This document shows positions 36,073-44,857 of a stretch of DNA of 64,000 nucleotides, piece after piece (the stretch's first letter is position 1; each line of letters opens with the position of its first letter). The stretch lies in assembly GCF_013267355.1 (NCBI RefSeq), contig NZ_CP053985.1, forward strand, positions 4,588,001 to 4,652,000. The letters are read 5' to 3'. Position numbers and translations under genes: made by a program. This DNA is from Achromobacter pestifer (GTDB lineage: Bacteria; Pseudomonadota; Gammaproteobacteria; Burkholderiales; Burkholderiaceae_B). A model generated the notes under the pieces. That model searched no databases and was not told the origin of the DNA. It saw nothing but the letters and a program-made list of their open reading frames with translations.

Positions 36073-36492
36073 ATGACTACGGCAATGAATCGCGACGCCA
36101 AGGCCGGCGACGAGCTGCCCGGCTTTACCGCCGGGCCGGTCAGCCGGCTGGGGTTGGCGCTGTACTGCGGTGCCTCGGGCGACCACAACCCGATACACGT
36201 GGACCTGGATTTCGCCCGCGCCGCGGGCATGGACGACGTATTCGCCCACGGCATGCTGTCGGGTGCCTATCTGGCCCGCCTGCTGACGAACTGGGCGCCG
36301 CAATCGGCGCTGCGCGAGTACGCCCTGCGCTTCGTGGCGATCACGCACGTGGGCGACGAGGTTCGTTGTTCCGGCAGCGTAGTGGAACGCTTTCACGCAA
36401 ACGGAGAAACCCGGGTGCGGGTGGAACTGCATGCACGCAGCCAGACCGGAGAACTGCGCCTGAGCGGCGTGGCGGTGCTGGCGGTTCAGTAA
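36073..36492 (+). CDS. MaoC-family (R)-enoyl-CoA hydratase, catalytic subunit
   Basis: A 139-residue single-hotdog protein with the complete hydratase-2 motif Gly-Ala-Ser-Gly-Asp-His-Asn-Pro-Ile-His-Val-Asp. Asp37 and His42 are the expected catalytic pair. The ATG at 36073 is preferred because GAGGAGACCGGG stands before it; an ATG at 36055 would overlap the preceding gene. It should act with the FAS1-type partner just upstream to add water to a 2-enoyl-CoA. Confidence 0.88.
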   Translation: MTTAMNRDAKAGDELPGFTAGPVSRLGLALYCGASGDHNPIHVDLDFARAAGMDDVFAHGMLSGAYLARLLTNWAPQSALREYALRFVAITHVGDEVRCSGSVVERFHANGETRVRVELHARSQTGELRLSGVAVLAVQ

Positions 36493-36512
36493 ACCAGAAA
36501 CAGGAGAGAGCG

Positions 36513-37337
36513 ATGGGCACATTGGAAGGCAAGGTGGCGCTGGTCTCGGGCGCGGGACGCGGCATCGGGCAGGAGATCGCGCTGAAGCTGGCGCGTGAAG
36601 GCGCCAGCGTGGTGGTGAACGACCTGGACGCGGGGCCGGCGGAAGAAACTGTCGCGCTGATCCGCAAGGCCGGCGGCCAGGCCCAGGCTTGCGCCGGCAG
36701 CGTGATCGAAGCGGGCTTCGCCGAACGTTTCGTCGGCATGGCCGTGAACACCTACGGCGGCCTGGACATCATCGTCAACAACGCCGGCTACACCTGGGAC
36801 AACGTGATCCAGAAGATGACGGACGAACAATGGGACGCGATCCTGGCGGTGCACCTGTCCGCGCCGTTCCGCATCCTGCGCGCCGCGTCCGGCTTCATCC
36901 GCGTGGCGGCCAAGGCCGAAGCGGAGCAGGGCAAGGAAGTGTTCCGCAAGGTCGTGAATATCTCCTCCACTTCCGGCGTCATGGGCAATGCGGGCCAGGC
37001 GAACTACTCCGCCGCCAAGGCTGGCATCAATGGCCTGACGCGCGCCTTGGCCAAGGAATGGGGCCGCTACAAGGTCAACGTCAACAGCGTGGCCTTCGGG
37101 CTGATCAAGACGCGCCTGACCGAAGCGTCCGCCGACGGCGATGCCACGCTGGACATCGAAGGCCGGCAGATCAAGGTGGGGGTCAATCCGCAGGTCCTGA
37201 AGAACGCCGAAAGCCTGATCCCCATAGGCCGCGCCGGCACGCCGGCGGAAGCCGCGGGCGCGGTGTACCTGTTCTGCCTGCCCGAATCCAACTACGTCAG
37301 CGGCCAGGTCCTGGTCGTGGGCGGCGGCCGTCCTTGA
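36513..37337 (+). CDS. Short-chain dehydrogenase/reductase
   Basis: A 274-residue classical SDR. The NAD(P) loop Gly-Ala-Gly-Arg-Gly-Ile-Gly lies at 13-19, Asn-Asn-Ala-Gly at 89-92, and the active site is Ser near 152, Tyr165 and Lys169. Within this operon it most likely oxidises the 3-hydroxyacyl-CoA made by the MaoC pair, similar to the dehydrogenase part of MFE-2. The start at 36513 has AGGAGAGAG ahead; the frame upstream is a shadow of the MaoC gene. Confidence 0.9.
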   Translation: MGTLEGKVALVSGAGRGIGQEIALKLAREGASVVVNDLDAGPAEETVALIRKAGGQAQACAGSVIEAGFAERFVGMAVNTYGGLDIIVNNAGYTWDNVIQKMTDEQWDAILAVHLSAPFRILRAASGFIRVAAKAEAEQGKEVFRKVVNISSTSGVMGNAGQANYSAAKAGINGLTRALAKEWGRYKVNVNSVAFGLIKTRLTEASADGDATLDIEGRQIKVGVNPQVLKNAESLIPIGRAGTPAEAAGAVYLFCLPESNYVSGQVLVVGGGRP

Positions 37338-37353
37338 GCGCAGGGGGAATCCA

Positions 37354-38508
37354 ATGGATACGCCACGCCAAGGCTGGATGGACGCGGACCTGACGCTGTT
37401 TCAGGATTCGACACGGCGCCTCTTCGAGAAAGAGTTCGTGCCGGATGAAGAACGCTGGCGCAAGCAGCAGCACGCGGACCGCGAGGTCTGGGACAAGGCG
37501 GGCCGCCTGGGCCTGTTGTGCGTGAGCATGCCCGAAGCCTATGGCGGTGGCGGCGGCAGCTTCGCGCACGAGGCCATCGTGGCGGCGGAACAGGCGCGCG
37601 CCATGGTCCACGGCTTCAGCAACAACGTGCACAGCGCCATCCTGGCGCACTACATCCTGAACTACGGCACCGAGGAACAGAAGCGGCGCTGGCTGCCGCG
37701 CATGGCCACGGGCGAGCTGGTCGGCGCGATCGCCATGAGCGAACCCGGGGCCGGATCCGACCTGAAGAGCGTGCGCACCACCGCCGCCAAGGAAGGCGGC
37801 GAGTACGTGCTCAATGGGTCCAAGACCTTCATCACCAACGGCCTGCATGCGGACCTGGTCTGCGTGGTGGCCAAGACCGACGCGCAGGCCGGGGCAAGGG
37901 GAGTGTCGCTGATCATGGTGGAAACGCAGGGCCTCGCGGGTTTCAGGCGCGGGCGGCTGCTGGAGAAGCTGGGCCAGAAGAGCCTGGACACGGCGGAACT
38001 GTTCTTCGACGGCGCGCGCGTGGGCCAGGACTGCCTCCTGGGCGGTGTCGAAGGCCGCGGCTTCGCCCAGCTGATGCAACAGCTGCCGCGCGAACGCTTG
38101 CTGATCGCGGTGGGCGCGGTGGCCACGATGCGGCGCGCCATCGAGGAAACCATGGCCTACGTCGGCACGCGCCAGGTCTTCGGCCAGGCGCTCATCGAAC
38201 TCCAGAACACGCGCTTCAAGCTGGCCGAGTGCGAGACGGTCGCCACCATTGCGGCGCGCTTTGTCGACGATTGCATCGAGCGCCAGCTGGCGGGCACGCT
38301 GGACCTGTCCACTTCGGCCATGGCCAAGTGGTGGACCACGCAGATGAATTGCCAGGTAATCGACGAATGCCTGCAATTGCACGGCGGCTACGGTTATATG
38401 CTGGAGTATCCGATAGCCAGGATGTACGCGGATGCGCGCGTGGGCAAGATCTACGGCGGCTCCAACGAGATCATGAAGGAAATCATCGCGCGCGCCATGA
38501 CCGCCTGA
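37354..38508 (+). CDS. Acyl-CoA dehydrogenase
   Basis: A 384-residue FAD enzyme that makes the 2-enoyl-CoA. Family signatures are Ala-Met-Ser-Glu-Pro-Gly-Ala-Gly-Ser-Asp near residue 127, Thr-Phe-Ile-Thr-Asn-Gly near 158, and Gln-Leu-His-Gly-Gly-Tyr-Gly-Tyr near 345. The end reads Ile-Tyr-Gly-Gly-Ser-Asn-Glu-Ile, with Gly where MCAD-type enzymes have the catalytic Glu. The base may therefore be at the other known position, as in isovaleryl-CoA dehydrogenase. It is clearly paralogous to the enzyme at 44854-46011. Confidence 0.93.
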   Translation: MDTPRQGWMDADLTLFQDSTRRLFEKEFVPDEERWRKQQHADREVWDKAGRLGLLCVSMPEAYGGGGGSFAHEAIVAAEQARAMVHGFSNNVHSAILAHYILNYGTEEQKRRWLPRMATGELVGAIAMSEPGAGSDLKSVRTTAAKEGGEYVLNGSKTFITNGLHADLVCVVAKTDAQAGARGVSLIMVETQGLAGFRRGRLLEKLGQKSLDTAELFFDGARVGQDCLLGGVEGRGFAQLMQQLPRERLLIAVGAVATMRRAIEETMAYVGTRQVFGQALIELQNTRFKLAECETVATIAARFVDDCIERQLAGTLDLSTSAMAKWWTTQMNCQVIDECLQLHGGYGYMLEYPIARMYADARVGKIYGGSNEIMKEIIARAMTA

Positions 38509-38547
38509 GGCGCATGGAAAGAATCAGAACAGGCTCGAGGAGACAAG

Positions 38548-40209
38548 ATGCAGCAAGCGCACTACCGGTACTGGCCCAAGGGGCTGCCGAAGGAAATCAG
38601 CCCGCCACAGTCCAGCCTGTACTTCAACCTGGAGGCGTCGGCCACGCGCTATCCCGGCAAGCCCGCCATTGTGTTCTACGAGGCCGTGCTCGACTACGCG
38701 CGCTTGAAGCGCGAGGTCGACGCCATGGCCGGTTACCTGCAGCACAGCGCGGGCGTCCAGGCAGGCGACCGCGTCTTGCTGCTGAGCCAGAACTGTCCGC
38801 AATTCGTGATTGCGTATTACGCGATCCTTCGTGCCGATGCCGTGGTGGTGCCGGTGAACGTCATGAGCACCGCGGAGGAATTGGCGCACTACCTGGAGGA
38901 CAGCGGCGCTCGCGTGGCGTTCGCCGCCCAGGAGCTGTGCGCGCGACTGGATGGTTTCACTCAGGACGGTCGCCTGGAGCGTGTCATCGTCCACACCTAC
39001 TCCGACTATCTGGACGGTGCGGCCCCTGATGCCCCAGATTGGGTCGTCGCGCCCAGGCGCGCGCCCGATGTGCGCGGCGGCGTGCCCTGGTACGGGGCGC
39101 TGGCGGTCAATGCGCAGCCGCTGCCGCACCGGGCCGGCGCGAAGGATCCCTGCCTGTTGCCCTATACCTCGGGCACCACCGGCCGGCCCAAGGGATGCCG
39201 CCATACCCACGGCACGATGGGCGCGTCGCTGGCCGGTTCGCAGCTATGGCGCGGCCTGACCTCCGAGGCCGTGATCATGGGCGTGGCGCCGATGTTCCAC
39301 CTGCTGGGCATGCAGAGCTGCATGAACACGCCCATCCTGCTGGGCGCCACCGTGGTGGTGCTGCCGCGCTGGGACCGCCAGGTGGCCGGCCGGCTGATGG
39401 CGCGCCATCGCGTCAGCGTCTGGGCCGCGCCGCCCGCGATGATCGTGGATTTCTTTGCGCAGCCGGGCATCGAAGCGCTGGACCTGTCCAGCCTGGCGCA
39501 GCTATGCGGCGGCGGAGCGCCCATGCCCGAGGCCGTGGCGGCGATGCTGGCCAAGCGCTACGGCATCACCTACAACGAGGCCTACGGCCTGACCGAGACA
39601 GCCTCGTTCCTGCACTGCAATCCGCTGGACCGCAACAAGCGCCGATGCGTAGGCGTGCCCACCTTCGGCGTGGACACGCGGATCGTGGACCCGGCCACGC
39701 TGGCCGAGCTGCCGCAAGGCGAAACCGGCGAACTCGTGACGCGCGGCGCGCAGGTCATGCTGGGGTACTGGAACAACCCGCAGGCCGACGCCGAAGCCTT
39801 CTTCATGCTGGACGGGCAGCGCTACTTCCGTACCGGCGACCTGGGTCGCGTGGACGAAGAAGGCTATTTCTACGTGACCGACCGCTTGAAGCGCATGATC
39901 AATGCGTCCGGCTACAAGGTTTGGCCGGCGGAAGTGGAGAACGCGCTGTACGAGCATCCGGCGGTGCACGAGGCCTGCGTGATCGGCGTGCCGGACGCCT
40001 GCCGCGGCGAAACGGTGAAGGCCCTGCTGGTATTGCGTGACGAGGCGCGCGGCAGCGTGCGCGAGGAAGAGGTGATCGCCTGGGCCCGGACCCGCATGGC
40101 CGCCTACAAGGCGCCGCGCCTCGTGGAGTTCGTGGATGTCCTGCCCAAGTCCAGCACTGGCAAGATCCTGTGGCGGCAGCTGCAGGATGCCGGCAAGGCA
40201 GCGGCCTAG
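38548..40209 (+). CDS. AMP-forming long-chain acyl-CoA ligase
   Basis: A 553-residue ANL-family ligase. The P-loop Tyr-Thr-Ser-Gly-Thr-Thr-Gly-Arg-Pro-Lys-Gly is at 206-216, followed by Tyr-Gly-Leu-Thr-Glu-Thr and the hinge Gly-Asp-Leu-Gly-Arg. The C-terminal Lys is in Ser-Ser-Thr-Gly-Lys-Ile. It is the second ligase of the operon and only distantly similar to the first, so the two probably activate different acids, for instance the parent compound and a shortened product. It ends 19 nt before the convergent slipin gene. Confidence 0.9.
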   Translation: MQQAHYRYWPKGLPKEISPPQSSLYFNLEASATRYPGKPAIVFYEAVLDYARLKREVDAMAGYLQHSAGVQAGDRVLLLSQNCPQFVIAYYAILRADAVVVPVNVMSTAEELAHYLEDSGARVAFAAQELCARLDGFTQDGRLERVIVHTYSDYLDGAAPDAPDWVVAPRRAPDVRGGVPWYGALAVNAQPLPHRAGAKDPCLLPYTSGTTGRPKGCRHTHGTMGASLAGSQLWRGLTSEAVIMGVAPMFHLLGMQSCMNTPILLGATVVVLPRWDRQVAGRLMARHRVSVWAAPPAMIVDFFAQPGIEALDLSSLAQLCGGGAPMPEAVAAMLAKRYGITYNEAYGLTETASFLHCNPLDRNKRRCVGVPTFGVDTRIVDPATLAELPQGETGELVTRGAQVMLGYWNNPQADAEAFFMLDGQRYFRTGDLGRVDEEGYFYVTDRLKRMINASGYKVWPAEVENALYEHPAVHEACVIGVPDACRGETVKALLVLRDEARGSVREEEVIAWARTRMAAYKAPRLVEFVDVLPKSSTGKILWRQLQDAGKAAA

Positions 40210-40228
40210 CGCGGGCGTGTCCGCAAGA

Positions 40229-41011
40229 TCAGGGGCCGGCAGGCGGCTCCTGGCCTTTCTCCGCCAGCCCTTTGAGCAAGCGGCCGATCTCCACGGGGAA
40301 GGGGAAGACGATGGTCGAGCTGTTTTGCGCCCCGATCATGGCCAGCGTGCTCAGATAGCGCAGCTGCATCGCTTCCGGCTGCTGCGAGAGCGTGCGCGCC
40401 GCGTTCAGCAGCATCTGCGCGGCCTGCTCTTCGCCTTCGGCATGGATGATCTTGGCGCGCCGCTCGCGCTCCGCCTCGGCCTGCCGGGCGATGACGCGGA
40501 CCATGCCTTCGTTCAGGTCGATATGCTTGATTTCCACGTTCGCCACCTTGATGCCCCAGGCGTCGGTCTGCGCGTCAAGAATGCTCTGTACGGCATTGTT
40601 CACCTTGTCGCGCTCCGAGAGCAATTCGTCCAGATCATGCTTGCCCAGCACCGAGCGCAGCGTGGTCTGCGCCAGTTCGCTGGTTGCCTGCCGGAAGTTT
40701 TCCACCTGGATCACGGAACGCTCCGGATCGATCACGCGGAAGTAGATGACGGCATTCACCTTGACCGATACGTTGTCGCGCGAGATCGCGTCCTGGCTGG
40801 GTACGTCGAACACGGTCATGCGCTGGTCCACGCGCACCATCTGCTGCACCACGGGTATCAGCAGGATCAGCCCCGGACCCTTGACCCCGGTAAAGCGGCC
40901 CAGCGTGAAGATCACGCCGCGCTCGTACTCGCGCAGGATGCGGACCGACAGGGCGAACAGCGCGACGGCCAGCACCAGGATGGGGGCGTAGAAGGCGAGG
41001 TTCATCAACAT
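40229..41011 (-). CDS. Slipin (prokaryotic stomatin, SPFH/band 7 protein)
   Basis: A 260-residue protein with one N-terminal membrane helix (about 5-24) and an SPFH domain, including Glu-Tyr-Glu-Arg-Gly-Val-Ile-Phe and Leu-Gly-Arg-Phe. A charged coiled-coil follows (Glu-Ala-Glu-Arg-Glu-Arg-Arg-Ala-Lys). Such proteins oligomerise in membrane microdomains and are processed by the NfeD-type protease encoded upstream. The gene is 45 nt downstream of that protease on the same strand, the classic pair. Confidence 0.92.
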   Translation of the reverse strand: MLMNLAFYAPILVLAVALFALSVRILREYERGVIFTLGRFTGVKGPGLILLIPVVQQMVRVDQRMTVFDVPSQDAISRDNVSVKVNAVIYFRVIDPERSVIQVENFRQATSELAQTTLRSVLGKHDLDELLSERDKVNNAVQSILDAQTDAWGIKVANVEIKHIDLNEGMVRVIARQAEAERERRAKIIHAEGEEQAAQMLLNAARTLSQQPEAMQLRYLSTLAMIGAQNSSTIVFPFPVEIGRLLKGLAEKGQEPPAGP

Positions 41012-41056
41012 GGCAGACTCCGCTTGGGTAGGGTTACGCCGTGGACAGGGCGGGCG

Positions 41057-42511
41057 TCATGGTCCGGACGGCGGCAGGCTGGGGGGCGCCTGAACCTGCA
41101 AGGTCACGCCCCGGACGGCGGTGATGACCACGGTGTCGCCGGCCGCGAGGCCCGGCGGGCCCACCGCCCGCCAGCGTTCTCCCGCCGCCGCCACATAGCC
41201 TTGCTCGCCCGTCCAGCTCAACACCTTGATGCGCAGGCCGATCAGCGCCTCGGCCCCGCTGACGATGGGGGCCCGGCGCGAGCGCAAGGCCAGGCGGCCG
41301 ATCAGGAAGGTCATTCCCAGGCTGGCTGCGGCGATCCCCGCCACCATCGGCACGGATACGCCAAACGCCGCTGACTCCGTGTCGATCAGCAGCACGGCGC
41401 CAAGCACGAACGAAACCGCGCCGCCCACGCCCAGAACGCCCAGCGTCGGCGCGAATATCTCCGCGACCATGAGCGAGGTTCCCAGCAGGACCAGCGCGAT
41501 CCCGGCATAGGTCAGCGGCAACGCCGCCAGGGCGTACAGGCCGATCAGCAGGCAGATGGCGCCAAAGATGCCTGGAAACAGGGCGCCAGGACTCATGAAT
41601 TCGAAGATCAATCCATACACGCCCGCCATCAACAGCAGCAGCGCCAGATTGGGATTGGTAATCACGCTGAGCATCTGGGTGCGCCAGTCCGGCTCGCGCG
41701 CCAGCAGGCGCAAGTCCTTGGTGTGCAGGACGGTTTCGGCGTTGCCGACCCGGACGCGGCGCCCGTCCGCCTTGGCCAGCAAGTCGGGTACGTCGTCGGC
41801 GATCAGGTCGATCACGTTCTGTGCGCGCGCTTCGCCGGCCGTGAGGCTGGCGGCGGCGCGCACGGCCTGTTCCGCCCAGTCGGCGTTGCGGCCGCGCAGC
41901 GCGGCGAGCGACCGGATGTAGGCCACGGCGTCGTTGACGGCCTTGGCCTCGCCCGCGTCCTTGGGGGCGGCCGGCGCGGGCTTGTCCGCCGGATCCGCAC
42001 CGGGCTTCTTGCCTGGCGGGTCGGCCGGCCCGGAGGGACTGTCGGCCGGCCGGGGAGGGCCGCCGCCCAGGGCAATGGGCGTGGCGGCGCCTAGATTGGT
42101 GGCCGGCGCCATGGCCGCGACATGGCTGGCGTAGAGGATGTAGGTGCCGGCGCTGGCGGCGCGCGCGCCATTGGGCGCCACATAGGAAAGCACCGGCACC
42201 GGCGACGCAAGAATGGCGCGGATGATGTCGCGCATGGACGCGTCGAGGCCGCCGGGCGTGTCGATGCGCAGCACGACCGCCGCCGCGCCCTGTTCATGCG
42301 CCGCCGCCAGGCCGCGGATCAGGTAGTCCGCCGTGGCGGGGCCGACGATGCCGTCCAGGGATAGCACGATGGCGGTTGGCTGGCCAACGGCCGGCTGCGC
42401 GCTTGCGCCGCCCGCGCTGAGCGCCGCTGCCGCCAACAGCACCGCCACGCGGCGCAGCTTGCGCAGCATTGAACAGATTCCGGACATCAGGCTCAGGATC
42501 GGGGCGGTCAT
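41057..42511 (-). CDS. NfeD/STOPP-type membrane serine protease
   Basis: A 484-residue protein: signal sequence, ClpP-like periplasmic protease domain (about 45-240), four to five membrane spans (about 285-405) and a C-terminal OB-fold NfeD domain. The nucleophile is expected at the Ser of Ala-Arg-Ala-Ala-Ser-Ala-Gly-Thr, and the general base at the Lys of Glu-Ala-Lys-Ala-Val-Asn-Asp-Ala. Between them lies an unusual Pro/Ala/Asp/Lys-rich stretch of about 35 residues. The archaeal relative cleaves stomatin tails, matching the slipin gene next door. Confidence 0.9.
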   Translation of the reverse strand: MTAPILSLMSGICSMLRKLRRVAVLLAAAALSAGGASAQPAVGQPTAIVLSLDGIVGPATADYLIRGLAAAHEQGAAAVVLRIDTPGGLDASMRDIIRAILASPVPVLSYVAPNGARAASAGTYILYASHVAAMAPATNLGAATPIALGGGPPRPADSPSGPADPPGKKPGADPADKPAPAAPKDAGEAKAVNDAVAYIRSLAALRGRNADWAEQAVRAAASLTAGEARAQNVIDLIADDVPDLLAKADGRRVRVGNAETVLHTKDLRLLAREPDWRTQMLSVITNPNLALLLLMAGVYGLIFEFMSPGALFPGIFGAICLLIGLYALAALPLTYAGIALVLLGTSLMVAEIFAPTLGVLGVGGAVSFVLGAVLLIDTESAAFGVSVPMVAGIAAASLGMTFLIGRLALRSRRAPIVSGAEALIGLRIKVLSWTGEQGYVAAAGERWRAVGPPGLAAGDTVVITAVRGVTLQVQAPPSLPPSGP

Positions 42512-42629
42512 GAGCTGCTTTCCTCCGACGCGCGGCGCCGGGCGGCGGGGCGCCGGCGCTGCTAGGTTCAGAGTACTACTTTTGCCCGCTTATTCAGAGG
42601 CTTGTGCAAGAAGAGCGCGGCTGGCAAGC

Positions 42630-43610
42630 CTACCTCAGGGTGATCCCCGTCTGTTGCACAACCCGGGCCCAGTACTGGCGGTCGTCCTCCATCCTTGCGG
42701 CGAGATCCCGTGACGTGCCGCCTTCAGCGACCAAGCCTAGTTGCGCATAGCGCTCGCGCACGTCGCTCGTTGCAAGCACGGTTGCGACATCCGTAGTGAT
42801 GCGGTCGACCACGGGCTGAGGGGTGCCGCGCGGCGCATAGAGACCGACCCAGGTATCCCGGTCCAGGCCGGCGATGCCCAGCTGGTCGAAGCTGGGTACG
42901 CCGGGCAGCAGCGCGGAGCCTCTGGGCGTGGTGACGGCCAGCACACGGGTCTTGCCCGTCTGGGCCGCCTTGGTGGCGCCGGATGCGCTCAGGAAGGCGC
43001 TGCCTACGTGTCCCCCTATCAGGCCGCTCAGATTGGGGCCTTCTCCCGCAAAGGGTATATGGGTGATGTCGATGTCCTTTTCGCGCTTGAGCAGCTCCCC
43101 GAAGAAATGAGTGCTCGTGCCCTCGCCGCTGGAGCCGAAGCTCACGGCGCCGGGCTTGGCGCGCGCCAATTCGACATACTGCGCCAGGCTTTCTGCCGGA
43201 ACCGCCTGCCGGTTGACCAGCAGCGCGACCGGCGTGGTGAAAAGGGTGGAGACGGGCACCAGGTCCGCTGCCGCCGGCGCAGCGCCGTCCTGGCCGCGGG
43301 TCAGCTGTTCGTTGAGGGTGGAATTGGTGGCGGCGACCAGGGTATGGCTGGGCGGGCTCTTGGCCGCCAAGGCCAGGCCGATGCGGCCGGAGGCGCCAGG
43401 GCGGTTTTCGACGATCACGGCCTGGCTCCATATAGCGCTCAAGCGCTCGGCCAGGATGCGGGCGGCACCGTCGACCGCTCCCCCCGCCGGGTAGGGCACG
43501 ATCAGCCGTACCGGCTGGTCGGGGTAGGGGCCGGCCGCGAAGGCGGGCTCGGGGCCGAGCGCCGCCAGCGCGGCGGCCGTGAACGCGATCAGGCGGATGG
43601 CATTCTGCAT
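42630..43610 (-). CDS. Bug-family periplasmic solute receptor
   Basis: A 326-residue TctC-type receptor with a signal peptide ending Ala-Phe-Ala before Ala-Gly-Pro-Tyr-Pro. The motif Ile-Val-Pro-Tyr-Pro-Ala-Gly-Gly-Ala-Val-Asp and Glu-Asn-Arg-Pro-Gly-Ala-Ser-Gly-Arg are standard. It is the last gene of the seven-gene minus-strand operon beginning at 50502 and probably supplies the acid that the CoA-transferase 29 nt upstream activates. The upstream open frame is discarded as a shadow. Confidence 0.9.
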   Translation of the reverse strand: MQNAIRLIAFTAAALAALGPEPAFAAGPYPDQPVRLIVPYPAGGAVDGAARILAERLSAIWSQAVIVENRPGASGRIGLALAAKSPPSHTLVAATNSTLNEQLTRGQDGAAPAAADLVPVSTLFTTPVALLVNRQAVPAESLAQYVELARAKPGAVSFGSSGEGTSTHFFGELLKREKDIDITHIPFAGEGPNLSGLIGGHVGSAFLSASGATKAAQTGKTRVLAVTTPRGSALLPGVPSFDQLGIAGLDRDTWVGLYAPRGTPQPVVDRITTDVATVLATSDVRERYAQLGLVAEGGTSRDLAARMEDDRQYWARVVQQTGITLR

Positions 43611-43639
43611 TCCTTGTCTCCCTTGTGCATATCGAGTAC

Positions 43640-44857
43640 TCAGATCACGCCGGCCGCGCGCAGCTTGGCGATGCTGTCTGGCGGCAGTCCCAGCAGCTCG
43701 CCATAGACAGCTACGTTGTCCTGCCCCAGTTCGGCGCCGGCATGCCTGGGTTCCGTGGGATCGCGGGTGAAGCGGGGCACGACGTTGGGCATCTGCAGCA
43801 TGCCGAAATCGCGGTCCGGGACGTCGACGATGGAACGGCGCGCCACCACGTGGGGATCCTTGATCACCTGTTCGATGGTGTAGATCGGCGCCAGCGTGCC
43901 GTTGGCCTGTTCGAAGGCGGCGAGGACCTGGTCCAGATCGTGTCCGGCACACCACTCGATGAAGACGCGGTTCAATTCCTGTTCATGCAGGACCCGGCTG
44001 GCGTTGTTGGCGTAGCGCGGGTCTTGCGCCAGGTCCGGCCGGCCGATGGCCCGGCAGTTGTTGGCGAACATGGAGTCGATCGAGCCCGCCATCGATACCC
44101 AGTGGTTGTCGCGCGTCCGGTAAACCGCGGAAGGCGCGGAGTAGGGGCTGCGGTTGCCATTGCGGGCGGGCACGGTGCCAAGCTGCTGGTAGACCCCGGG
44201 CATGAAGTCCAGCAGCCGGGTGATGCACTCCGTCAACGCAAGGTCTATCTCTTCGCCGGGCCGGGCAGGGTCGCGGGCGCGGGGCCATAGCGCCGTGAGG
44301 ATGCCGATGGCGCCGAACAGTCCGCCTATGGAGTCGCCCAGCGGCACGCCCGCGTGCATGGGTTCGTCCTCGGCATGCCCGGTGACGGTGGTCAGCCCGC
44401 CCATGGCCTCGAAGATCCGCGCGAAGCCGGGCCGCTCAGAGTATGGGCCGGACTGGCCGAAACCCGTAACGCGCAGAATCACCAGGTTCGGCTTCAGCGA
44501 CCACAGCACTTCCTTGGTCAGGCCCCAGCGGTCGAGCGTGCCGGGCCGGAAGTTCTCGATCAGCACGTCGAACTGCGGCAGAAGCTGCTTGAAGATGTCG
44601 GCGCCTTCCGGTGTGCGCAAATCCAGCGTGGCGAAGCGCTTGCCGCGCTGGGCGGTCTTCCACCATATGCTTCTGCCATCCTTGAACGGCGGAAATGCGC
44701 GCATGCCGTCGCCCTTGCGCGGCAGCTCCAGCTTGAGCACGTCGGCGCCGTAGTCGGCGAGCAGCGTGGCTGCGAAGGGGCCGGCGAGGACGGTGGCGAT
44801 GTCCAGTACCTTCAGCCCGGCCAGGGGGCCTGTCGTGGCGTCGCGTCCTGTCATCAT
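43640..44857 (-). CDS. CaiB/BaiF class III CoA-transferase
   Basis: A 405-residue family III CoA-transferase beginning Gly-Pro-Leu-Ala-Gly-Leu-Lys-Val-Leu-Asp-Ile, then Leu-Ala-Asp-Tyr-Gly-Ala-Asp-Val-Leu-Lys-Leu-Glu, and Asn-Phe-Arg-Pro-Gly near residue 105. It likely activates the acid entering the operon's beta-oxidation spiral. The ATG overlaps the acyl-CoA dehydrogenase stop as ATGA; a second ATG follows directly. Confidence 0.92.
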   Translation of the reverse strand: MMTGRDATTGPLAGLKVLDIATVLAGPFAATLLADYGADVLKLELPRKGDGMRAFPPFKDGRSIWWKTAQRGKRFATLDLRTPEGADIFKQLLPQFDVLIENFRPGTLDRWGLTKEVLWSLKPNLVILRVTGFGQSGPYSERPGFARIFEAMGGLTTVTGHAEDEPMHAGVPLGDSIGGLFGAIGILTALWPRARDPARPGEEIDLALTECITRLLDFMPGVYQQLGTVPARNGNRSPYSAPSAVYRTRDNHWVSMAGSIDSMFANNCRAIGRPDLAQDPRYANNASRVLHEQELNRVFIEWCAGHDLDQVLAAFEQANGTLAPIYTIEQVIKDPHVVARRSIVDVPDRDFGMLQMPNVVPRFTRDPTEPRHAGAELGQDNVAVYGELLGLPPDSIAKLRAAGVI

